64,000 nucleotides of DNA from Tribonema minus. Lineage: Eukaryota; Sar; Xanthophyceae; Tribonematales; Tribonemataceae. A model generated the notes under the pieces. It saw only the letters and a program-made list of their open reading frames with translations, was not told where the DNA came from and did not search any database. Of this stretch, positions 47,401 to 57,800 are shown piece after piece; within the stretch, counting starts at the first letter, position 1, and each line of letters begins with the position of its first letter. The stretch covers positions 469,259 through 533,258 of the forward strand of contig JAFCMP010000014.1 of the NCBI GenBank assembly GCA_017506865.1, written 5' to 3'. The translations under genes and the position numbers were made by a program.

Positions 47401-48690
47401 TGAATTCATGAAGCGCACGTTGTCGCAGGAAAATGTATTCATGAAGTTAATTCAATTCCTCCAACCACACTCACCATGGTGAAGTGGACCAGCAGCTTGA
47501 AGCGGTTGCGCACATCGGCCTCGCGCCGTGTGAAACAACCTTGTGAATCTATAAAGTCAAAGTTTGGAAGTCAATTCAAGGCGGCAGTGCTCACCATGGT
47601 GAGGTGGACCGGCAGCTTGAAGCGGTTGCGCACGTCGGCCTCGCGCCGCCCCAGCACGGGCGTGTCCACCGTGACCGCCAGCGCCGTGTAGCCCGACGCC
47701 TCCGCGCGCTTCACGAGCTCCGCCGTCAGCTTCCTGTCCTTGTACACGTACAGCTGGAACCAGCGGGGGCCCCCGGGGTACGCCGCCGCGACCTCCTCCA
47801 GGGGCGTGGTGGACCACGAGGACAGGGTCATGAGGGTGTTAGACTTGCCGGCGGCGGCGGAGGTCGCCTTCTCGCCGTCGTCGTGCGCCATTCGCTGCAT
47901 GGCGGAGGGGGCGATGCAGATGGGGGAGTTGACGGGGATGCCCAGCACCGTCGTCTTGTTGCTGGTGGAGGACACGTCGCGCATGATGCGGGGGCGGATG
48001 CGCAGCCTGGTTCACGGCAGGCGAGGCAGGGAGAGCGGGTGAGCGTAGAGGTCGGATATAGCGGAGAGAGGTACGTGTCGGTGGTGGTCGGTGATTCGAT
48101 TAGCACGCTTCCAGGCCGGTGATTATCGAGTGCTGGTATTCAGAAACCAGGCCCTAATTCACAAAGTGCCAGATGGTCCGGGGTTTCAGCACGGCGTAGG
48201 CGTGATCCCAGCAAGAATGAGCCGCTTAGACGAGCCGAGTACGTGCGTAGCAAGCTTAGGTGTTTCTGATTGTTGAGGTTACGCTCGTGACCGACTGCCA
48301 AGGGGGAGCCAGAGGCCCGCTTTCGCACCTGCTGAATGCTGCCCTGTTCTCGCGCAGCGTGATCATGTCGTTGGCGCCGCTGGCATAGTAGTCGAAGGCG
48401 TTCTTGGGGAGCATCATCTCGGCGGCCTTCTCATACTCGCGCACGCTCACGGGCTCCCACCCTGGCACCAGCGCAGCAAGTGCAGCAGACAACGTGAGAT
48501 GGCGATTTAGAGTACCTGTCAATCGTCAAGCCACCATGTGAACCGCTCAGGCTGTCCTGTGCATGCTCTCGCTGACTGCAACCGAACCAAGCCGGCCAGC
48601 ACAGCCAGACTCACCAGCCATCTGGGGCGCCATGGGCGCCTGGGTGCTGGGGCCCACGGGCAGAACCATAGCATCGTGCCCGTCCGCCAT
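44487..48690 (-). CDS. peroxisomal (S)-2-hydroxy-acid oxidase (glycolate/lactate oxidase type), 5 exons, 397 aa
   Basis: Exons are 48690-48615, 48461-48329, 48006-47595, 45875-45676 and 44859-44487; all joins keep phase. The FMN-dependent alpha-hydroxy-acid oxidase fold is clear: [147 protein letters not shown]. His285 and Arg288 of the SNHGARQ motif are the catalytic base and substrate ligand; Lys261 contacts flavin. The last residues SKL are a PTS1 signal, so it acts in the peroxisome, oxidising glycolate or L-lactate with O2 and releasing H2O2 (photorespiration if the cell is photosynthetic). The start at 48690 is the simplest; an in-frame ATG further upstream would lengthen it. Introns 3 and 4 hold copies of exon edges. 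Confidence 0.93.
45418..45770 (-). repeat. tandem copies of the oxidase exon 4 donor edge
   Basis: The exon 4 end and donor (plus CACCTGAGCGCCTCGCGCGCG) occur at the true site (45675) and again at 45523 and 45423. The middle copy extends about 85 bp into coding sequence (GTCATGACGCCCTT, CGAGCTTGGTGATGCTGCGC) with a small insertion; the last keeps only about 27 bp of edge. Confidence 0.9.
45846..46040 (-). repeat. duplicate of the oxidase exon 4 acceptor edge
   Basis: The first 30 nt of exon 4 and the adjoining intron (plus GCGCCGATGAAGTTGCCCTG) recur about 140 bp away as GCGCCGATGAAGTTGCCCTA inside intron 3. The AG is kept. Confidence 0.9.
47218..47650 (-). repeat. four tandem copies of the oxidase exon 3 donor edge
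   Basis: CTCACCATGGTGAGGTGGAC plus about 40 nt of coding edge occurs at the true junction (47591) and at about 47473, 47342 and 47221, spaced 116-132 bp. The GT donor is kept in all copies while coding substitutions increase. The extra copies lie in intron 3. Confidence 0.92.
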
Positions 48691-50126
48691 TGCTGCAAGC
48701 TGCCTCGGTGTGGTGGCTGTGCTCGAGCTGGCTGCGGTGGCAATGATGTTTTGGGCAAACTGTTTGCCTTTGAGGGGGAAAACACACGTCATGCCCCCCC
48801 CTCCCAATGTATTTTTTATTCGCAGAGGTTCGTGCATTTTCACTCTTCGCCACCTCATGAATTCAGCTCAACGCTGCATTGCAAAGTGGAAGTGCAGAGA
48901 GTGCACTTCACTTCATTTGATGTCAGCATTGGCAGATGGGAGTCGCGGGTAGCGAGCACCTTCGTCAAGCACGTTGACACGTGGTGGCCACAGTGTTCTG
49001 ACTGCACATGCCTGTCAACATGTCAATTGAGCTAATGTCAGTTGCAGATCCACCAGCACTTTGCCCTGCTTCTTCGTCCGCAGGCCTTGCGCACGTGCAT
49101 TTCACCACGCGCGTTAGCACTGCTCAGTGCAGCATATATGATGAAGTCTTCAAGAAGTTCCTTCCCGCTTGACTGGTGCTTCTTCGTTGTGGTTGCTCCT
49201 GATAAATGGCGGCAATTGTGAGCGTTCAACACCTGTGCACAAGCCCAATACACAATGTATCAAATAAGCACAAGCGCATGAACCACAGAACGTTGAGACA
49301 TGGTCAGATTGGTGCGCGTGGTAAGTGAGATGATGGCGGTGATTCTGATGCAGCCACGCACACAGTGGCAGCATCGCCTGTAAGCAAGGGTAATATATGT
49401 AGACCTGTTTGCAGAGGACAGATGCAGCCAAGTGAGGCCTTGGCTCAAGGCTTCAATGCCTGCACACCACCATGCCAAATCATAGCTTCAGCATGACGCC
49501 ACATCTGTCATTCATGAAGGTGACATGCATGCATCATTCATGCCCAGCCCGCAATGTCAGGACATAGCCAGCAAACTATGCCATGTACTGTAGGTATGCT
49601 TCTTTGACCATCATGCAAGAGATGATGTTGTTCTTGTGCGCACTTGGCATGGCCACGAAGGTCCAATACGGCATACACTGGCATTGGCATGAGCATGCTG
49701 AACCATGTGGAGGGACATGTGTACAGAGAATTAATAAAAAGTACAGAGAACTATTCTGGTCATTATGATCAGACTTGCTACAAACTTGCCACTTTGGCAA
49801 TAGGGTCATTTGGCAGCATCGGGGAGCAGGGGCGGAAGCTGCTGGAGGCTGTGGCGACGGAGTATGCCAGCAGGATGTCAGTGCCCGGAGGAGCGCGCCC
49901 TAAATCTCAAGGGCATCGCCCTGGCGCACTTACGCTCGGCACTGTCGGCAGCGCTCCACATGGCGTACTCTGGCCGTGTCATGACACACATGGCAGAATC
50001 CAGGGGGGGGGGGCACATGGAGGAGGACGTAGGGGAGGACCCCGAGATGCCATTTGGCGGCGGCGGCGTTTGAGTGGTTGTCGTTGCGACACTTTCAGAC
50101 TGTCATACGACATTTAGATTCCTTAC

Positions 50127-50172
50127 AGCTAGATGCCAATCATCTGGGCTTTTTCGCGCCCTGAGCGAGAAT
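50127..50172 (+). repeat. interspersed short element, copy 1 (partial)
   Basis: It contains the core CATCTGGGCTTTTTCGCGCC followed by CTGAGCGAGA, shared with elements at 57034, 57985 and 58341. The left part is shorter than in the other copies. Confidence 0.7.
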
Positions 50173-50426
50173 CAATAAAAAGTACAGAGAACTTCGTTGA
50201 CCTCGTACAAAACACGAACCTTCGTACCTACAAGTGCAAAGTGAAGAGATGCAGCCGCATCGTCACATGTGTTGCATGTCGGAAACAGACAAGAAGAAAA
50301 GAGGAATGCGCAGAGTTGTCGTGAGCAGAAGTGCAATAAACGTCACATTGTATGGCACAGCGCTAACCTCTAGGCACCAAATGCTCCTCTCCGCGTACAA
50401 CCCTCAATCAACAAATAAAGGGAAGC

Positions 50427-50663
50427 GTGTGTGTGTGTGTGTCTGTGTGATAATGATGCCCATGAGGGGGAACCGCAGCTGATACAACAACAGAAGCCTT
50501 GCAAAGTGCGCATGTGTGCGTGTGTACGCCAAAAAAGGGGGGGGGCGGGGCGCGCCCCCCCCTTTATCGACCACGCCAGACCGACCGCGAACGACGCAGT
50601 ATTTACAGCAGCACACTCTGGCGGGGGGCTCAAAAGTAGCGTGTGTGTGTGTGTGTGTGTGTG
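50427..50663. repeat. two GT dinucleotide runs
   Basis: Runs of alternating GT occupy about 50427-50448 and 50641-50663, separated by unrelated sequence. They lie downstream of the Kelch gene's stop. Confidence 0.85.
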
Positions 50664-51099
50664 CGTGTGCCAGGCGCATGCGTGCGTGCGGGCCCCGTCA
50701 GCCTCCCGGATACAGAACCGAAGGTGTACATACAAAACGAGTTGCGCGCGCGCGCCTGTGCAGCAGCCCCACACGCAAGGGGAGCGTGCGTGGGGGGCGG
50801 GGGGCGGCAGGGGCGCTGGAGGGGGGGGAGGGGGGAGCGGGGGAGCACTGACACATCGTACCAGGGCGGGGCAGCAAGCCACGAAAGCCACTCGCGAAGC
50901 CGGGTCGAGCCATCTAGGGTCAGGTCTAAGTACGCTGACGGTAGGCCCGACCGCCCCCCCCCCCTTGATTACCAAATCCCCCCTCCATGCTGAGCGGTGT
51001 GCCCCTGCTGTGTTGAGCACCCGAGGCCAGCTTGCAGCGGGAGCGGCAGCGCGGCGCAGCGGCACGTGCTCGGCACACGCCGCCACCGCCGCCGCGGCC

Positions 51100-51100
<1 letters not shown>

Positions 51101-51130
<30 letters not shown>
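51101..51130. repeat. (CAG)10 trinucleotide repeat
   Basis: Ten perfect CAG units follow the Kelch gene stop codon, so they would lie in its 3' UTR as CTG on the sense strand. Confidence 0.9.
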
Positions 51131-51132
<2 letters not shown>

Positions 51133-51157
51133 CTCACCGTGCATGTTGCAGCACCGC

Positions 51158-53086
51158 TCAGCACAGCCGCCCTGCGCTCTCGTTCATGTTGAGCACGCCG
51201 TCGAGGACCTCCTGCGGCACGAACGTCTCGAGGCACATCATGTGCTGGACGCCGGAGCGCGTGTGCAGCAGCGCGCGCGCGGCGAGGACGCCCAGCGCCG
51301 GCGGCGTGCTGCGCACCTGTTACGACAGGGTACGACAGGGGGGGGGGGGGGGGGGGGGGGGGTGAGTTACTGACAGGGGGAGTGGTGATGATTGCCTGTG
51401 AGAAGTGGCACTTGAAAGACAAGGTGAGCGCTGCGGCGTGGCGTCCTGCGTGCTCAGCGCTCGGCCTGAAGGCGCGGCGCAGCTGCGTGCACACACGCAG
51501 GAACGCATGCGCGCATATAACAGGCGCACAGCGATGGCAGTGCCATACGGCACCAGCGGCAGCAGCGGCAGCAGCAGCACCAGCAGCATCAGCACCAGCG
51601 CCAGCAGCAGCAGCAGCAGCGCCGGCTCCGGTGCGCACCTTGAAGCGCCAGACGTCGTTGTAGCGCACGTCGCCGTTGGCGCCGCTGAAGACGTACAGCG
51701 CGCCGTCGTGGAACACGGCGCTGTGGAACGCGCGCGCGTACGGAGCCGCCGCCGCCGCCGCCGCCGCGGCGCCTGCGCTGGGCGCCGCAGCGTCGGCCGG
51801 CGGCGTCTTGATCTCCGCCCACTCGGCGCGCGCCGTATCGTACGCGAAGAAGTCCTGGAGCCTGCTGAGCTCGCCGGTGAAGCCGCCCCATAGGTAGATG
51901 GTGGAGGTGGCGGGGTCGAAGGAGCACGAGTGCGCGACGCGCGCGCGCGGCACCTCGCCGCCCATCGCCGGCGTGTCCCAGACGAGCGTGCGCAGGTCGA
52001 GCCGGTACAGGTCGATCGCCGCCTGCTCGGGCTTGAAGCAGCCGCCGCCGATGACGTACATGGCGTCGCCCACGACGACCGCCTGAGCGATGGAGGGGGG
52101 GGGCAGGGGAGGCGGGGGGGTCAGCGGTACTGCGAGAAACAGCACGCAATTGTAGTGGCATGGACATGGCCAAGGGATGAAAAGAGCTACATACTTGGAA
52201 ACAGATACTTTGCATAAGCGGCAGCTGCGCCGGCGATTACGCGCTCGGCGTCGCCCGCCACCACACGCCGTCGCGCGGCAGTCAGCGCACACGAGCACAA
52301 GCGCAAGTGGCGCGTGGCAGCAGCGCGTGGCAGCGGCGCAATGTGCGATGACCGCATTGGCTGGCGGTATGATCAGTGCTGGCGCCGCAGCACTCGTGCA
52401 GACGCGGCGTGGACGGCTGCCTCAACTTCTGTGCACTTCAACTCGCGACGACGCACCTGGTGCTTGTAGCGCGGGCTCGGCCGCTTGCCGGTGGTCGCCA
52501 GCTTGCGCCAGCAGTTGGTCGTCATGTTGTACTCGAACAGGTCGTTGGTGTAGTGCAGCCCCGTGGAGCCGCCGAACAGCAGCAGCACGCTGCCGTAGCG
52601 GCACACCGTCTGGCCGTAGAAGCGGCTCGGCGCGTCCTCCCCGTCGCCCGTGATTTTGGACCACAGCTTCGTCCGCGTGTCGAACTCCAGCACGTCCGAC
52701 CGCAGGCTGTCCATCTCCACGCCCGTGCCGCCCGCGACGATGATGGTGTTGGCGGCGGGCCCCGCGCACATGCCGAAGCTCGCCCGCGCGCTGGGCACGC
52801 TGTCCCCCTTGGCCGTCACGGTTTCCCACCGGTGGGAGTCGAGGTCGAAGGTGTACATATCGTTGAGGCAGTTGATGGCGTCGTTCTCGCCTCCGCAGCC
52901 TCCAAACAGGTACACTTTGCTGCCCACGACGGCCACATCGTGTCCGGACCGCGGCGAGGGCACTGTGCCTGAGGTCTGCAGCTTCACCCACTGCTGGTGC
53001 TCCTGCCGCCGCGGAAGGCTCGCCTTCGCCACCGCCTTTTTTGATTTACACTTGGGACTCAGGCCCTGGTGATTCATGACGCCCAT
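51158..53086 (-). CDS. Kelch-repeat beta-propeller protein, 3 exons, 410 aa
   Basis: Exons are 53086-52457, 52082-51639 and 51316-51158, all in phase 0. After a basic N-terminal segment (SPKCKSKKAVAKASLPRRQE) six Kelch blades follow: VYLFGGCGGENDAINCLNDM, TIIVAGGTGVEMDSLRSDVL, SVLLLFGGSTGLHYTNDLFE, AMYVIGGGCFKPEQAAIDLY, TIYLWGGFTGELSRLQDFFA and ALYVFSGANGDVRYNDVWRF. Each has the GG pair and the later W (HRWETV, KLWSKI, NCWRKL, LVWDTP, AEWAEI). An Ala-rich insert interrupts blade 6. The short last exon (QHMMCLETFVPQEVLDGVLN) looks like a separate helical tail. The propeller is a protein-binding platform; partner unknown. A long C tract forms the polypyrimidine tract before exon 3. The gene is tandem with the oxidase downstream. 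Confidence 0.9.
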
Positions 53087-54852
53087 GGCGCCGCTAAGCC
53101 GCTCGAACAGAGTAATTTTTAGGGTGGAAGCGTGTGTCCTAGGTATGGACCCACAGCGCGGCTATACGCTCTGTATTCTGTGTGCGTGCTGTCCTGTCGC
53201 GAGCTGTCGCTACAATTGCAGCTGCTACGAAACAAATTGTGTTCTCTGTAGGCTCCGTCGTCGCTGCGGTTCACTGCGCCTCCCTCGTCGCTGCGTCTGT
53301 CGCCTCCTGTCAATCAGTGCGCTGAGGTGCTTGCTGGAGTCGTGATGCCTGTCAGCCACCAGCATATGTGTGCCAGTGCACCGCTCGTTGTAGCGACGGG
53401 TTTTGGTGAGCGGTCTGCTGCAGCCGGCCGAGCCTGGTCGTGCATCGCAGGGCTTTATTGCTGCAGAGCGAGCGCAAACATGTTTCATTTCACCGTGTGG
53501 GGGTTACTGTCCCTTCGAAACCACACATCGTTGAAGTTGAGTTTTGGTAGCCTTTTCAACACACACATGCACCTGTGCGCAGAGGACACTGACGCCACAG
53601 GCATCGACGCCGAATGTCTGCACATCAAGAGCCTGCGCTGTGTAGGACGCTGCGCTCCTGCCAATTCACCATTCGTCTCTCTCAGTTCGTGATTGTCTTG
53701 TCATTTGCGTTTGACCTCTCACCGATGTTTGGGGCGCTCCCTCTCGCCCGCCCCGCTACTGTCATGTTGCTGCCCGCGTCACTTGCACGTGTGAAACAGC
53801 CTATATGCATTGCTGTTGCTGCCAGACCTGGTTGGTGGTGCAGTTACTGCTGCCGTCCTCATCCTTTCTAGGATGAACAAAACCACTGCGCGCTTACTCC
53901 GCAGCGCACGTGCAACAACTCTTGGTAGCGCTGTTGCTGCCGGACACAGCCTGCTTGGTTGTTGCTGCCGTTTCCATGTCATTTCTAGAACAAAAGTCCG
54001 CTGAACTTTGTCCCATCCTGTACAGCTGTACTGCCGGACCTGCACGTCTTCACACGTGCCTTGGCGTACACGACCGACTGCACGAGCAGCCCAACCAATG
54101 CACATCGCATCTCGTGCATACAGACTATGCAAGTGCCACCACAGCAGCACATCTACACACACCAGGACAGATGATCATGCGTCGCTGCAAGTTGTCAGGC
54201 AACCAGTGACTTTGATTTGTCTTGTTCAACGATTGTCTAGTTGAACAAGCACACTGCGAGCAATGTGCAACACCAGCAGACACATTTCGCTGCGTGCTGC
54301 TGTGCGCACTCTACGTCATCTCAAGCTCGCCGTGTCAAAGAGTCAAGGCGCGCATTGCAGCTGACATCAGATCTTCACATTCATCCGCATAAAGCAGCTT
54401 GCGTCCCGGCCGCTCGCGCCGGCTGAGAGCGAACACCACTGCAAATGACCCCCAAAAAACACGACACACTACGACAACAAAGGCAAGACACACATGCGCC
54501 GACGATTCTACGTTTGGAGCAGCGCTATCACGCTGAGCCCGCACGCACTTGAGCTTGTCGCCACAGGCAGACCTGCACAACGCCTGTGCGGCGCGCACTG
54601 CTGGTGCGCTCGCTCCGCTTGCAGAAGCAGTGCGTGCCATGGACGCCCCGGTACCGCTGGCCTGCATACTCTCTTGGCACAGCCACGCTGAGCTTGGCGC
54701 ATGTCAACAGCACTCAGTGCGCCCATCACCGCCCTCTTGCTCGCTGACCGGCGCATCTATCCCAGCTAGCAACCACGCGTCACCGCCGCCAACACTCAAT
54801 GAAGACTAGGCTGCGATAATGCTGCGCAGCGCAACATACTTCGAAGTATGCG
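53087..54852. other. gene-free stretch between Kelch and SEL1L-like genes
   Basis: It should contain the Kelch promoter and the 3' UTR of the SEL1L-like gene, both on the minus strand. No exon is supported. Confidence 0.5.
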
Positions 54853-57800
54853 TCATCTCGCCGGCGCAGCGCCGAGGTGCCGCTGCCGCCGCCGCCGCGC
54901 CGCCCGCAGCTCCAGCGCGATCGGCACGAGCACAAGCACGGCGACTGTCAGCGCCAGCGGCGCAGCAAGCTCACGCAGCAGACGCCACAGCAGCGCCAGC
55001 GCACAAGCGTCGCTTGTGCTGGTCCCGCTTGTCGTGTCGCTGCCGTCACTGTCATTGCCGCAGCGCTTGGTGCCAGCATTCGCAGCGCTGCCGGCATTGG
55101 TGCTGCAGCTGCTGCTGCTGCTGTAGGGTGCATTGCCGCTGCCACCGCTGCTGGCGTCGTCATCAAGGCTGCCATCGCCAGTGCCTCGTGCTGCCCACAG
55201 TCGCTGCCACAGTGCGCCGGCGCTGCTGCTGAACGGCATCTCAAAACGCGGCAGCACAAGCTTCAGCCACACACGCGCCTGCGTACAGAAGCAGCAGAAA
55301 AAGCGCAGATGTGTGATGAGCATGAGCGGCTTCTGTTGGCACCAATGCAGCCACCGGTTGGAACGGCTGGCCCCCTTGAGGTACAAACACACGCATACTA
55401 ACACGCACACTGCATACTCATATGCCTGCTGCAGGCGTGCTCAGCTCTACACGCAGCGTAGGCAGAATTGAGATAACACATGCTGGTACGCAGCGTCCCT
55501 GGCAGGGCTCCCTGCGCAGTGGTTCTTCAACGTTGAGGCGCGTGCACCTTGGGGCGGCGGCGTGCCGCGCATGACTCTGTGCGGCAATTCTGCCGAGACG
55601 AAGAGCATCGAGATGCATCGCGGCAGCCTTGATCGGTCGCCAGCAGCACGCACACGGCGGCTGCGCACCTTACACGCCCGCAAGCGATTCCGTGAACGCG
55701 CTGCACGTGCAGCAGCGGGGGCGCGCTGAGCCGTGCTGCAGCATCAGCGCTCAACGCATCACACCACAGCTGCGCGCGGGCATCCCCCGAGGCAGTGCTC
55801 GCAGTTCCACGCGCAGCGGCAGACACGCAACACATATGACGTAGTGCACGCAGCCGCAAGGGAAGGGGTGAATTCGGCGCACGTGGGCAAGCGACATCGG
55901 CTGGGGGCGCCGGCGGGCGCGACGCCCCATGACATTTGATATCTGCCGCTGAACTTCAACTTTAATGACTTGACTCGCGCCGGCGCAAACTTCTCTCACA
56001 GCCCCCGACGTTCTTCACGGTGCACGGCGCACGTGACGATTTGTGTTTTTCAATCTTCAAGAACCGTCCTCGCACGCACTTTGCCATGGCGCCTGGCGCC
56101 CCGCTCAGCGGCGTGCGCGTTCGGCGGACAGCGCATGTAAGCGGCGTGTCATCATGTACCTGAGCGACCAGCGCGAGGGCGCGCAGCAGCAGGCCGCAGG
56201 CCGCGCGCGCGCCGCCGCTGCCGCGCCAGCTCCCCGATCTCTGCCCCTAAATTTCAACTTCTGACGCTGCGTCTGGCGCACGGCATTTCAGCCCTGTAGG
56301 CAGCCCGACTGCCCGCGATGCAGCGCATGCGTGCCCGGTACGTCGTCCCACCTACCTGAGCGAGCAGCGCGAGGGCGCGCAGCGGCAGGCCGCGCGCGTC
56401 GCCGGGCGGGCCTCGCGCGCCGCCATGCGCGCCGCGCGCGCGTACAGCGCCAGCGCCCTTTGGAGGTCGCCGCCGCGCTCGTGCAGCGCGCCGAGCGCCA
56501 CCACGCCTCGCGCGAACCCTGCCGGCAAGGGGTACCGGGGGGGGGGGGGGAAGTTCAGCAGATGAGGGGGGGGGGGGGTGGTTCAGCAGATGAAGGTGGG
56601 GGTGGGTTGTAGTGGTGTAGCGGATGAAGGTGGGAGAGGGTAGGGGAGGGCTGAGCGGTATGAGCTGTCGCATGCTGCCACGAGAGTTGGCGTTTCAGGG
56701 ACGCACGCGGCACTGCGCACGACGCCACGCGGACGACGCGCTGACAGGCGCGTGCATGCACACGCACGCCGCGCGTGTCACCGCGGCCGCGCAGCACTCT
56801 TCAGCTTCTGTCGCCAGCGCTCAGCACAGAGAGAGTTATGCTCTGAAAGTGGGTCTATACCACGGCGAGCCGTGAGTGGACACAATGCGAGAGCGGTCAG
56901 CGCGGCGCACCGCCAACCCGCGCGTCTGTCGACCAGATCCCCGGCACCAGCAGACAGCGCTTCCGTGCTATGACCGCTCGTGGATCGAGCACGCTGACAC
57001 TGTGACCCCCCCCACCCCCTGTACTTCCTATCGGTTCTCGCTCAGGGCGCAAAAAGGCCCAGGTAGATGCACATGTCAAGACCTGCTACCAGAGTCTACA
57101 TGTGCCCTTGCAGTGACTATGTGTCTCAGAGCTCATTGGCAATCAGCCCAGATCACATTCCGCACACTTAGAAACTGTAGTTTTTTGTACATTCTACATG
57201 CATACATACTGCGGTGCTGGCCCGCCCGTACCACCACAGCGCGCGGCCGGCGTCGCGCGGGTTCCCCCCTGCCCCCTGCGCGAAGGCTCTACACATGCCC
57301 CCCCTTACGGCGACCAAGTTCCTCACAGCTCATATACGATCGCTCTACTTAAGTGACATCCCACACGCATACATACTGTAGTACATACCTGCGGTGCTGG
57401 CCCGCCCATACCACCACAGCGCGCGGCCGGCGTCGCGCGGGTACCCCCCTGCCCCCTGCGCGAACGCGTCGCCCAGCGCCATGAACGCCTCCGCGTCGCC
57501 GGCGGCGGCAGCCATGAGGTGCAGCCGCAGCGCCGCGGCGCGCCGCAGATCCTGTCGACAGAGGATGGTGCGCCAGCAGCGCATCATGATTGGTTGTGGA
57601 TATGATTGGTTGTGAAAACATATTTCAAGTTCTCTGAAGACCGTGGCTCTAAATATGTTCAACAATGATTTAGAGAACTTCGTGAGGTGCAGCCGCAGCG
57701 CCGCAGCGCGCCGCAGGTCCTGGCGAAAGAAGGTGTTGCAGCAGCAGCGCATCATGATTGATTGTGAATACATATTTCAAGTACTTCAAAGACCGTGGCT

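Larger units (their letters stand above)
48691..51157. other. mostly gene-free stretch; possible unrecognised 3' exon near 49810-50073
   Basis: A plus-strand frame ending at 50073 encodes RALNLKGIALAHLRSALSAA and an acidic tail HMEEDVGEDPEMPFGGGGV. Just before it, in another frame, lies GRKLLEAVATEYASRM. This could be a frameshifted or spliced gene end, but I recognise no family and see no convincing upstream exon. A duplicated string AATAAAAAGTACAGAGAACT occurs at about 49733 and 50173. The rest shows nothing I can support. Confidence 0.3.

Noticed and set aside
50370-52298. 642-codon minus-strand open frame
   Set aside because: Only its part from 51639 to 52082 is Kelch coding. The rest reads through an intron, the last exon in a wrong frame, and GT/CAG repeats.
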